Assembly: GCF_047495875.1 (NCBI RefSeq)
Contig: NC_092497.1
Span: 79,329,749 to 79,393,748, forward strand
DNA: 64,000 bases
Source of the DNA: Pithys albifrons albifrons
Taxonomy: Eukaryota > Chordata > Aves > Passeriformes > Thamnophilidae
Direction of reading: 5' to 3'
The translations under genes and the position numbers were made by a program. The notes beneath the pieces are model-generated. The model saw nothing but the letters and a program-made list of their open reading frames with translations. It was not told the origin of the DNA and made no database searches. How positions within the stretch are numbered: the stretch's first letter is position 1; each line of letters opens with the position of its first letter. Below, piece by piece: positions 27,593 to 37,975 of this stretch.

Positions 27593-27604
27593 AAAGCTCT
27601 CTGT
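27593..27604. repeat. Left target-site duplication of the RTE LINE
   Basis: AAAGCTCTCTGT here is repeated exactly at 31644-31655, immediately after the (ATG)n tail. This brackets a 4.04-kb insertion. Confidence 0.93.
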
Positions 27605-28349
27605 CTTCTCTGGGGACACCCCCTTGTCGCGGGGGAGAAGCTTGCGTGCCCTCATGAGGTTGAGAGCTATGCTGGAGGTGGTTTGTGCCACCGGTAGGGT
27701 CTCCCAGGCCAGACAGGTCTCAGATGAAGGGTCAGACAAAGTGTGTCCATGGGCAGGATGGGCTCGCTAGCCCTCTGGCAACCACCCTAGGAGAAGGACA
27801 ACTCCAACCCCAAACCCGGGCAGATGGGCCCTGTAAGGCCATCCATCTAAGAGAAGGATACTCTAACCAAACCTACGTCCTGAGGTATTCGCTGTCACCG
27901 TCCAAGCTCACTAGGCCGTGGCAGATGAACCTTAGGAGTAAAGGGTGGGGCCAGTTCTGTGCACGCTGTGCCTCACCTAAAAAATCCATTGCACAGGCTT
28001 GAAGGGTTCACCCACATTGCAAAGCTCTGTAGCGACAGGTGAGGGTCGAAAACGGCAGGTGATAGGAAGCAGCTGGAAGCCGCAGACCCAACCCTGAAAG
28101 GCGGTTCAGGATATGGGTCATTAGAGACTTGACCCCGGAGATGACAGTCTCTTGCGGCAGCATCCTGAATGACCAAGCAGCCTTTTCTAGGGACAGCACT
28201 GCTTGCTCCACACGGAGAGGGGCCTAGCAAAGGTGGCCTAAACAAAGCTCATCTCCACACCCGGCTGGATAACCGCGGCCAATCGGCATCTTCCATGCGG
28301 TCAAACAAAAGCAAAGAGATTTCAAAGGCATACACCTGCCTGCAAAGGT
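27605..28349 (+). promoter_or_regulatory. 5' region of the RTE LINE
   Basis: About 745 bp precede the endonuclease frame. The first 31 bases can fold as a CCCCC/GGGGG stem (27619-27623 with 27631-27635) with a competing GACA/TGTC pairing. Bases about 27877-28008 recur in the SINE at 49466-49765. A 105-codon open frame lies at 27685-28002, but nothing shows that it is translated. An internal promoter is expected for a full-length LINE; no specific motif was identified. Confidence 0.6.
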
Positions 28350-29130
28350 GTGCTCAAACTAACACTCGCATGTTGGAACATCAGAACCATGCTTGATACT
28401 GGGGATAGTGGACGCCCTGAGCGTCGTTCTGCTCTAATTGCCCATGAACTGTCACGGCTCAACATTGACATTGCTGCTCTCAGTGAAGTTCATCTTCATG
28501 AGGAAGGCAGCCTTAAAGAACATGGTGCTGGCTACACACTACTGGTCAGGCAAACCCAAAACCGAAAGACACCTTTCAGGAGTTGCCTTCATGATTAAAA
28601 ACTCCATTGCCTCCAAACTTGAAAATCTGCCGACAGGTCACTCCGATTGCATTATGTCCTTATGCCTCCATCTACACAACAAGTAACATGTTGTTCTTTT
28701 TAGCGTATGTGCCCCAACTCTCCAAGCTGCAACAGCGGAAAAAGACAAATTCAACACTGACCTGCGCCGCCTCACCCAAAATGTTCCTGCAGATGATAAG
28801 ATCATAATCCTTGGTGACTTCAACACCAGAGCAGGTAAGAATTCTGAAGCCTGGAAAGGAGTCCTGGGCAAGCATGGCGTTGGAAACTGCAACGACAACG
28901 GACGCCTCCTGCTAGAGTTTTGCACAGAACGGCAGCTCACCATCACCAACACTATCTTTCAACAGACAGACAGCCTGAAGACAACCTGGATGCATCCTCG
29001 ATCCAAGCACTGGCACCTCATTGACTATGTCTTAGTACAACAGAGAAATGTCAGTGATGTCCGTCATACTCGAGTGATGCCGAGTGCAGAATGTCAAACA
29101 GACCATCGCCTTGTGCTGCTGCAAACTTAA
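28350..29130 (+). pseudogene. RTE LINE endonuclease domain, broken
   Basis: The frame opens with TLACWNIRTML, the N-terminal strand typical of AP-type retrotransposon endonucleases. It includes RPERRSALIAHELSRLN and later ILGDFNTRAG (near 28808, the catalytic GDFN block), WMHPRSKHWHLIDYVLV, and a final TDHRL near 29099 (the SDH-like block). The product would nick target DNA to prime reverse transcription. It is broken: a frame change near 28540, an in-frame TAA at 28684-28686, and another frame change near 29112. Annotators often label homologues craniofacial development protein 2-like, which is a retroelement-derived name. Confidence 0.88.
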
Positions 29131-29650
29131 CCTCCACTTCAAGCCCAAACCTAAGAGAGGCGGCATTCCAAGGAGGAGGCTCCAAGTCGGCAATCTTCAA
29201 ACTGCCACAGTGAGAGACAGCTTGCAGGTAAACCTTCAAACTAGACTTAAAGATAATCCCATAGATCCCTCTCCTGAAGCGCTTTGGCAACATATTAAAA
29301 ATTGCATCCTGCAGTCCTCTGAAGAGTCCCTAGGGTTCTCCTCCAAGAAAAACAAAGACTGGTTTGATGAGAACAATCAAGAGATCCAGGAATTGCTGAA
29401 GAAGAAGAAAACTGCTCACCAAGCACACCTTGCTCAGCCATCTTGCCATATAAAAAAAGCCGCCTTTCGTCTTGCATGCAGTGAGCTCCAACAGAAACTT
29501 TGAGACATCCAGAACAAATGGTGGCTCAACCTAGCAGAAAAGACACAACTATGTGCAGATTTGGGTGACCAAAGAGGATTCTATGAGGCCCTGAAAGCAG
29601 TGTACGGACCCACAACACCAGGTTCAAAGCCCCCTACTCAGTGCAGATGG
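29131..29650 (+). pseudogene. RTE LINE linker between endonuclease and RT, broken
   Basis: A 140-codon frame (29084-29503) carries the lysine-rich linker, including KNKDWFDENNQEIQELLKKK. A TGA ends it at 29501-29503. Recognisable protein continues in the same frame past the stop (DIQNKWWLNLAEK) until another frame change near 29640. It is part of the same polyprotein as the flanking segments, not a separate gene. Confidence 0.8.
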
Positions 29651-29654
29651 TCAA

Positions 29655-31133
29655 ATGCTTCTCACAGATAAAACCTCCATCCTGAACCGATGGTCTGAGC
29701 ACTTTCAGACTCTCTTCAGTGCCAACTGTGTAGTCCAAGGCTCAGCAATTCAGCACATTACACAACAACCGGTGAAACATGAACTGGATGCAGCCCCTAC
29801 TATGGGAGAGATACTCAAGGCCATACAACAAGTGAAAACTGGCAAGGCAGCTGGGGTTGATGGAATTCCACCTGAAATCTGGAAGCATGGAGGTCAAGCA
29901 CTCCATGCCAAATTCCACGAGCTTGTTGTGCGTTGCTGGGAACAAGGGGAACCACCACCAGATCTCCGTGATGCAGTCATCATCACAAGAAGAAAGGAGA
30001 AAAAGCAGACTGCTCAAATTACCAAGGTATTACTTTGCTCTCCATTGCTGGTAAAATCCTTGCAAGAATACTTCTGAACAGATTAGTACCCACTTGCAGA
30101 AGATCTTCTACCTGAAAGCCAGTGTGGTTTCAGAGCCAATAGGAGCACCACAGACATGATGTTCGTTCTTAGACAACTCCAAGAGAAGTGTAGGGAACAG
30201 AACAAAGGTCTCTATGTAACCTTCGTTGACCTCACCAAAGCTTTCGACACTGTGAGCAGAAAAGGCCTGTGGCAGATCTTGGAACATTTAGGATGTCCCC
30301 CCAAGTTCCTCAAAATGATCATCCTGCTACATGAGGATCAGCGTGGACAAGTCAGATATGGTGATGCACTCTCTGAGCCCTTTCCAATAATCAATGGTGT
30401 GAAACAAGGTTGTGTTCTTGCACCAACTCTATTCACAATCTTCTTCAGCATGATGCTCCAAAGAGCCACGGCAGACCTCGGTGAAGAAAACGGCATCTAC
30501 ATCCGATATCGTACCGATGGAAGCCTATTCAACCTAAGGCGACTGAAGGCCCACACCAAGACCCTGAATCACCTTGTCCATAAGCTGCTTTTTGCTGATG
30601 ATGCCGCCCTCGTTGCTCACACAGAAGCAGCTCTGCAGCGCTTCACATCCTGCTTTGCAGAGGCTGCTGAGCTTTTTGGGCTGGAAGTCAGCCTGAAGAA
30701 GACGGAAGTTCTCTACCAACCTGCACCTCAAGAAGTCTTCCATCATCCCCACATCACCATAGGCAATTCAGAGCTTAAGTCAGTCCAGCAGTTCACCTAT
30801 CTGGGAAGTATCATTTCCTCTGACGGTAAGATTGACAAAGAGGTAGACAACAGGCTGGCAAAGGCATACAGAGCCTTCGGAAAACTCCATAAAAGAGTCT
30901 GGTCCAATAAACACCTGAAGAAAAGTACAAAGATTAGTGTCTACAGAGCCATTGTACTGTCTACTCTTTTATATGGGTCTGAATCATGGGTCATCTATCG
31001 CCACCACCTGCGGCTTCTCGAACGCTTCCATCAGCGCTGCCTCCGTTCAATCCTAAACATCCACTGGTCTGATTACGTGACCAATGTGTCTGTTCTGAAC
31101 AGGCAGGGGTCAGCAGTATCGAGGCCATGCTGA
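29655..31133 (+). pseudogene. RTE LINE reverse transcriptase, broken
   Basis: The RT region starts with GKAAGVDGIPPEIWK (finger motif) in the frame at 29655-30077. The frame is lost near 29995-30105. It then resumes as a 325-codon open stretch (30156-31133). Visible motifs are FVDLTKAFDTV (block A), NGVKQGCVLAPTLF (block B), LLFADDAAL with catalytic FADD at 30591-30602 (block C), TYLGSIIS and LLYGSESW. A frame change near 31105 ends it. The long intact RT stretch contrasts with the heavily broken N-terminal half. The enzyme would copy element RNA into DNA at the nicked target; this copy cannot make a full protein. Confidence 0.92.
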
Positions 31134-31605
31134 TGAGAACGCAGCTGCACTGGGCAGGGCACGTCTCCAGGATGGAGGATCACGCACTGCCCAGGGCACG
31201 TCTCCAGGATGGAGGATCACCCTCTCCCGAAGATTGTGCTCTATGGTGAACTCGCCACCGGCTGCCACAAGAGAGGAGCCCCAAAGAAGAGATACAAGGA
31301 CTCTCTGAAACAACACCTCAGCCTTGGCCATATTGACTGCCACCACTGATCCACTCTGGCCTCCAATCGGGATTCATGGAGACACACCATTCACGACGCT
31401 GCTGCTTCCTTTGAGAATGCATGGAGAGTCAGTCTGGAGGAGAAAAGACAATGCAGAAACAACCGTTCCTTGCCAATGTCACCCAGGGAGACGTTCCCTG
31501 TGCCTTCTGTGACCGGACCTGCCTATGCCGTATCGGCCTTTTTAGCCACCAGCAGCTTGCAGCAAGCGTGGGTAGTGCCCTTCTCAAATCTTCGTTCGCG
31601 AAGCC
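31134..31605 (+). pseudogene. RTE LINE C-terminal tail with Cys/His cluster
   Basis: After the RT, the homology continues in other frames. It includes a 37-bp tandem duplication (28-bp block at 31156-31183 repeated at 31193-31220), then the cluster CAFCDRTCLCRIGLFSH near 31500-31550, a short CxxC...H knuckle as found at the C-terminus of some RTE proteins. The last ~40 bases, CTTCGTTCGCGAAG plus flanks, can form a hairpin and recur at the 3' end of the SINE copies. Confidence 0.65.
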
Positions 31606-31643
31606 GAGCCATGATGATGATCATGATCATGATGATGATGATG
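31606..31643 (+). repeat. (ATG)n tail of the RTE LINE
   Basis: CATGATGATGATCATGATC followed by (ATG)n forms the element's 3' tail. RTE elements typically end in short tandem repeats and not in poly(A). The right target duplication begins at 31644. Confidence 0.88.
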
Positions 31644-31655
31644 AAAGCTCTCTGT
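31644..31655. repeat. Right target-site duplication of the RTE LINE
   Basis: AAAGCTCTCTGT is identical to 27593-27604. Confidence 0.93.
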
Positions 31656-32838
31656 GTTCCAGGTAAGCTTTCAGTGAAGGCAAATCCTGTACTGATAACT
31701 GCAAACATGAAACTAAATCTTCTCAATAACAAAACTTTTTAATTAATATTACATCTTCTTTTATCTTGCCAGATTTCAGTAAGTTTAGCTAAAAAACCAC
31801 TTTTACTGTTCAGGAATTTTAGTCTGCAACCTCTATTAACCATGCCAAACTTCTTTAGGAGACAGAGCTAGATGTGTGTTACTATACTGTAAGTTACCTA
31901 AAAACATAATTTACCTTCAAATTTACCTCACTGGGGGAGAAGGAAGGATGAATTCCTGCCAGAATGACAGGCTGAATGTCTAAAATAGCACCCATAAACT
32001 AAGAAGTCACCAGACATCATTTTTACTTTATCACGTTATACCAGCAGCACAATATGCTTTCAGTCATAACATTACTGCTGCTTGGCAGATCAAGCTTTTC
32101 TGGAATGAGACATTCCAGTCTTTTGAACTGTGTGCCCATCCTCTGCTTGGCACACAGAAGGACCACACTGATTCACCAGATTTGCTTCATGTGAAGTGAA
32201 GAACACGCACTTGTTTTCTTAGCTAAACTAGATTTAAAGAACATTCTGGACAAGTTATGGTTTTTCCCAAAGTTCTGGTCTTCTCTGTATCACAAGTGAT
32301 GATGAGTATGGGTGGATGGAGTATAAGTGTTACGAGGTAAAGTCTCAACTCCTATCAACTTAATGGAGCTCTGTCATTGCGCTCAGTGTTGCCAGGATTT
32401 CTCCCCACCTGTATTCATCAGCCAAAGAACCACATGGAGCTGGACAGCTCAGCTTTAGGGACAAGTGCATAAACATGCTCAGAATATCTTACCATTACTG
32501 TGAATTTAGCTAAATCCAGGGTCAGAGCTACTTCTTGTGTTCTCCCATGAGCCGATCTTTTTCAATTGTATTCTTTCCCTTCTTCTCTCACTGGCAGTAG
32601 CTCTTCTGAGGGCCACAAGAATCACTGTTTTGTGGAATCAATGCTAGAGTACCACAACCAGGAGAGCTGTCTCTGTGCAAAGCACTCCAGACATCTGGGC
32701 AAGGACTGTAGTAACTTTGGAAGATGATTGGAGAATACAAAATAAAATTGCCATAGCACATATTTCACAAAATTTTATAAACAAACAATTCCACAAATTT
32801 CTTTATCTTCCTCCTCTGCTGTTTATTTTCTTTACACC
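31656..32838. other. Unannotated DNA, nothing recognised
   Basis: Moderately AT-rich; no supported gene or repeat. Confidence 0.4.
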
Positions 32839-33064
32839 TGTGGTAGTTTAGGCCTTAGTTATTTCTAACTTTTGCAGGGGTGTGTTATATTATACGTTTA
32901 ATTTTCCATCTTTTAATTTTCCATCTTTCGTGTAAATAGATAAACTAGGTAAGTTCAATTTTTCCAGTACTTTTCTCTCCCTTTTCTCAGGAAGGGGTGG
33001 GAAGAGGGAGCTTTGTCACTTTGGTTTATACTTGGATTTTTACCAAAGTATTCAAACCAAAACA
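32839..33064 (+). repeat. Short, internally deleted solo LTR, family A (copy 2)
   Basis: It begins TGTGGTAGTTTAGGCCTTAG, like copies 1 and 3. It keeps the motif GTGTAAATA and the pyrimidine-rich TTTTCTCTCCCTTTTCTCAGG tract from the 3' half. It is only about 226 bp, against 571-637 bp for the others, so the middle is missing. ACACC precedes it (32834-32838) and occurs again at 33064-33068. The duplication overlaps the last base, so the exact end is 33063 or 33064. Confidence 0.65.
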
Positions 33065-36000
33065 CACCCTAGAGTGTTTAATTTATCAACACAGCAGATT
33101 TTTGTATGATATCTAAAATAAAATAATTACAAATCAATTTTTCATTATTTGCACACTCTTTGGCTTTTGCAAAGTTCAGACTCAAACAGTATAACAGATA
33201 CAGAAATTGTTGGAGTATCACCTATTGGAAACAGATGTACAAATAAAAAAGACCTCGGTTAACCAGCATAAAATAATTACTTATTACCCAAGTGTTGGTT
33301 TAACGATATAAAGTTAAAAGGCTTTAAAATGCATGTAATTCTGTTCTTTTCATAATTGTGATTAAATTTAGATCAGCATGTAACTTTAAAAAAATTAGCC
33401 TCTCTAGGAGCCAAAAACTAGAAAGTGATAGGGATTTATAGCCCTGCAGTATAAAATAGCAAAAATACAAGCAGATTTACTAAAACCTGAATAACTTTAG
33501 TAAGCTCTAAATCCATGGCTGGTGTAAATAATTTCATATCAGACCTTGGTTTGCACTCTGCAGATTCATACAGTTCAGCAGTGTTTGAGAATGAATGTAA
33601 ATCATTAATTTTCCCTATGGAAAACAGTCACCTTGAGATAAACCAGCCTGACCTTCCATGGAAAACTTACAATTTGGTCTTAGGACAGAACAGTTTTAAT
33701 AAAGTTATCTTCAACCATCATTTCTGTTCAGAAGACACTCAGGCAATGGCACATATGAACAGATAAGTTTATGGGTTTTTCCTCACTGCCTTCCCAGCTA
33801 TACCTTCAGGTCTTACATTAAGTGAAAGTGTGCTGATTTACACTTAATACTGAATAAGACTTCTAAAATTTTAAGCAACTGAAAAATCTGACCCAGTTTA
33901 GAACCTTGAGCTGTCTGACCTCTCTCTTTCCTTACCACCCAGAAAGCATCCGGCTGGGAGTACCACTGCCTCAAGAGCATCAGTACTGAAATGCTAATGC
34001 ATCTGTTTCACCTCCTTATCTTTACTATTGCAGCTTCCTCCTCTGTGGCTCTATGACCTCTCACATTAAAAAAAGAAAAGTGTTGCCTAGCTCTTTTCTG
34101 TCCAGTCTCCCAGGCTGGATCTTAGAATCACACTATTCCTCTTACAAGTCCTTCTGTTAATTAGCACTGACCCCTACCCAGCTCATGACAGCTTCTTTGA
34201 CAGCTCTTTTTTATGGTTATGCTTAAGAGAGCTACACAAAGAGAGAGTGAGATCTTTTGTAGACTGCTCTAGGAAAAAAACCAACACAGAACAAACTGCA
34301 GTTAATTATACATGTTAGCATAGTGCAGAAAAAGAAATAGAAGAGTGACTAGCCACAGAAACAAAGTGACGCAAAATATACCAAGAGTGGAATATTTCAT
34401 AGGGTTAGTCTTCAGAATTGTTGCAGCAGGTAGACATTCCAGTCTGCTCAGTCATCCTCAGTGGTCTAAAATTTCTGACTCAAAATTTTTGACCAAGCAG
34501 TATTTTATAATGTGTATACAAAAATGACATATGAAAACAAATTGCTCTTTACTCTTGCAACAAAGGCTAAAACACCTTTTCCATTCATGCTACTTATGAA
34601 CCAGTCTAGATAGCTGGTGACAGGATCACTTTCTAAATCAGTTCCTAGTCTGTCTCACCTTCATTTCCAGCAGGCGTCTGATGCACATTTTCATTCCTTA
34701 CAACCATTTCTTCTTTCTCCTGGTAGCTTAGATCACTCTGTCAGTGAACATTTTTTTATTCCTTGGTTTTATCTCCTTCTCCAGATCCCACGGAGTATGC
34801 TCCAGGCTTCTCTGTGGTTTATAAAAGATTTTTCTCCTATAGCTTTCCCTTGAAACTTCAATCATTCTCCGTTTCCTCTTGAGGCATGCCCTCATGTGTA
34901 GCTTCCCTCCCTTAACAAGCATATTTCATTCTTCTGGGGACATATTTACAACAAGAGTTTAGGGGCATCAGATGTAACATTTCTTTGGTGCAACAGCTAT
35001 AGACTCACATCTGACAATAATGACATGACTCCTATGCCCACTGTAGTATCTGCACTTACATTGCTTACTGAGAAGGAAATGTGAGGAGAATAAAAACACT
35101 TAAAACAAAATTCTCGGTGAAATCATCAGGCCTGCGTCAGGTTTTGTGGCATATTTCCAAAGAAAACTGATTATGACATAATCATTTTAGATGAGAACTA
35201 TTGAGCACAGCAGCAATTCTCCAGTGTTAACAAACGTTTCTAATGTTAACAAAAGTCTTGGAATACTTATTTGTGACTAGATTTTTGTGAGTACTCATTC
35301 TCATGTTATTATATAGTATTTTGCCTTATAAAAATTGTATTTTTTCATAAAATGTTTGCATGTTTTTTTCAAGAAATTTGTCACAGATCTGAATCCTCAC
35401 ATTAGGCAGCAGAGATGTCTAAGCTCACCCTACAGTTCTACTGCCTTTAAATGGATTTTTTTTCTTTTTTCCTTTTTTTTTTTAAGAACTTGGGCAGGTT
35501 TCCCCATTTGGTATCTTTCAGACTGGCAGTCAAGACCTAGCCATAAGGTCATATTAAATATTCAGATACTTAAAGCCCAATTTTAGTAGATTTCTATAAA
35601 AAATAATGGGGAAGGGGGAAAGCAGTGCCAGTTCTCTTTCTGCTGGATTGTGTGAAATGTAATTTAGGTCAAGCTAATCTCTGTGTTGTTTAGATACCAG
35701 GACTCAGTCAAATGAGAAAAGAAAATTGAATATTTTAAATTTTATTCATAGTCTGGAGGAAATTACAATTTCAACATGATCTTCAGTTGTATATAGTGTA
35801 TTCCAATCACCCCCTACAGTTTTCTCAGGAGATTTTCTGGACATGTTTTGGAGTAGTACAAATATAGAAGTTCAACAAAGGTAGGTTTAAGAGTTCTGTT
35901 AGCCAGGTTCTACAAGAATTATGGACAGGTGACATGGCAGTTTCTGTGCAGATAGAAACTAAATTAATAATGTTTTTCATAAGCAATTAACATAGATGGA

Positions 36001-36384
36001 TGAAAGCAGTAAATAAGTATGCAAACACCTTTACTCTCACTTGCATAAAAAACCCAAACAAACAAACAAACCATAAGAATCCCAAAACAAACCACACAAA
36101 AATTCCAGAACAACAAGCAAACAAATAAACAAAACCACCCAAAAAACAGGTAAAACAAGTAAAAAAACTACTCTAAGGCCTAAAAGCTTCTTCAGTCATT
36201 TGAGGTTACCACTGATCATTCAATTTAACATAAGTAGGCATAATGAATGAGGGGATTTATAATTTCCATACTATGGATCTCTCTGCTGTAAAAATCTCCC
36301 ATGAGGTATGGCAAAGAATGCCTTTAACCTTTGCATACATAATTTCAGATCAGCCTAGCATCATTTTTTCTGAGAATGAAACCA
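33065..36384. other. Unannotated DNA, nothing recognised
   Basis: No supported gene. Low-complexity T-rich (35457-35486) and A/C-rich (36048-36150, repeated CAAA) patches occur. Confidence 0.4.
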
Positions 36385-36389
36385 TATGT

Positions 36390-36700
36390 CACCTAATGGC
36401 TCAGGGGAGATACTGACATATGGAGCCTTTCATGCTTTAACTGCCAGTTTGAATCCAGCCCAGGTCTGCAACAACCAGTGCTGCTGTGTCTGGAGGCAGT
36501 TGGGTAATCTGTGTGAAATGAGTTGGCCATCTCAGATCAGATCCTACAGCAAAGTTGTCCACCAAAACATGACCACTGCAGACAGCTCAAACTTGCCCTT
36601 CTGTCAGTGGTATCAGTAAGTCAGCCAAATATTAAATGAGGGTTACACATTTGTGAGCTTTCACTTTGTAGAAGTCGGTCTCCCAAGCTGGGGAATAGAG
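36390..36700 (+). repeat. Possible ancient tRNA-like SINE
   Basis: AATGGCTCAGGGGAGATAC resembles a tRNA A box, and CCAGTTTGAATCCAGCC, about 55 bp downstream, resembles a B box. The spacing is somewhat longer than in a normal tRNA. The following 200 bp are non-coding and of similar composition. This arrangement suggests an old tRNA-derived SINE, but the copy is diverged and no family is assigned. A 77-codon open frame across it is probably chance. Confidence 0.35.
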
Positions 36701-37771
36701 AGAGGACATGCTCATGTGAGACACTACCTTGGAGAAGGACCTCTGGACTTTCTCAGCTAGTCACCTCTATCTTTTTTTGACTTAGCTTTGCAACACACCC
36801 TCCAAGCTCTTTCTTCATACAGGTTTAACTTTACAGACCAACTTATAGTACATGCAGTAATATTCCATGGAGGATGGTAGTTCCTCAAGTAATGAAAACT
36901 CTGCTGTCTAAACTAAGGATTTAGATCCTCTTGAAAAAGAAGAGTGCAAAATTAAACAGTCTCATGACGAGTGGAGTTTAAAACATGCAATCATTTCATG
37001 AAAGAAAATAATTTTTATGAGGAAAAACTTACATGATAACAATTACCTTCCTTTGAAATGTATCAAAGAGTAGAAAATAATTGAATAATAATGGTAACAT
37101 ATGCATTGTAGTAGAGAACACTGAAGAACTGAGAAACAGAAATTTTGAGCCTCTTAGGAAAAAATTACCAGCAAGCCTGTTCATAGTTTTCAACAAAAGG
37201 GATTTTTTTTCAGTATGAAGCATGAGTTTTCTCTTTATGGTACTGCAAATATTATATGTCTATATTATTAGTTCCTAGGCTTCAAAAAGTCTGATTTTGG
37301 CTTTATTTCCTACTGGAAAATCTATGAAGACAGACATTTCAATGCGTAGCATGACACTGATGTACGACTGGGAAATGAATCCAGGCAAATTAATTGATAA
37401 TGCGGCTTTTTATGTACTCTGTGGGAGCTGTACCAGAAAAGGTGCTAACAGTAGGAGTTTACAAATAATACAGAAACTGGGAAGTGATTTTAAGAACAAG
37501 ACTATTTTTACTGATCAGATTCTGTTTCACATATTGCCAGTAACCAAAGTGTACACATGAAAGCATTAGCCTGAACAAGTTGCTAGTTCATGGGTGTAAC
37601 ACCTCATATAAACCTATTTACATAGGGGTTTTTTTCTGTTACCAACCTTGATGGTTTTTACTGTTTCAGATTTGTGAAATAAATATGCATATGACAGAAA
37701 GCAGCATACACAGTTTACACATTTGCCTTTTTTTTCTATTATAAATTATATTGTTATCTTAGAAAAGGTAC
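36701..37771. other. Unannotated DNA, nothing recognised
   Basis: An 87-codon frame (37297-37560) has no recognisable motif, and no splice pair supports it. Confidence 0.35.
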
Positions 37772-37975
37772 CTGATGTCGAGTGCTGAAAAGGACACTGT
37801 CACATTCAGTACACACATATGCCCCTTCGTCACTATAGTAACTAGGCTGTTTTCTGTATCTCAGCTCTTCCTCTTGTATCAGACTTGACTCAGTTCTCTT
37901 CCAGGGCTCCACACACACAATCTCCCAGAGTATCTTGCTGCACCTACACTGTGTTGTTAAGCCCCATAAGCAGAG
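37772..37975 (-). CDS. Possible coding exon with a CxxC motif (tentative)
   Basis: On the minus strand, an acceptor (GGCATATTTGTTACAG) and a donor (CATCAG|GTACCT) enclose 204 bp, exactly 68 open codons in phase 0. The end reads YRKQPSYYSDEGAYVCTECD, then SVLFSTRHQ. The short CxxC segment has a passing resemblance to the first cysteine pair of methionine-R-sulfoxide reductases. No following exon with the rest of that fold was found, so no function is claimed. Chance is a real alternative. Confidence 0.3.

Larger units (their letters stand above)
27605..31643 (+). mobile_element. Near full-length RTE-clade LINE (AviRTE-like), inactivated
   Basis: The element has a GC-rich 5' region (about 27605-28345), an apurinic-type endonuclease region (about 28350-29130), a linker, a reverse transcriptase (about 29790-31130), a C-terminal Cys/His segment and a short (ATG)n tail. 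A perfect 12-bp target duplication flanks it, so it entered by target-primed reverse transcription and is not noticeably 5' truncated. Base composition is clearly richer in GC than the flanks. The endonuclease-then-RT order in one frame, the YGSESW motif after the RT, the short tandem tail and the variable target duplication fit the RTE clade. The link to AviRTE is from memory of that family and was not checked. Many frame breaks make it non-functional. Confidence 0.9.

Noticed and set aside
27685..28002. An ORF1 of the RTE LINE (105 codons)
   Set aside because: No motif, no evidence of translation, and the same region recurs as non-coding SINE body.
28350..29130. A host craniofacial development protein 2 gene
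   Set aside because: The similarity is to retrotransposon endonucleases. The frame sits inside an RTE element with target duplications and is broken.
31523..31742. Asp/His-rich or Ile/Met-rich frames at the RTE 3' end
   Set aside because: They read through the (ATG)n tail and are not proteins.
37772..37880. A methionine-R-sulfoxide reductase B exon
   Set aside because: Only one CxxC segment is similar. The tryptophan-proline block and second cysteine pair expected after it were not found.
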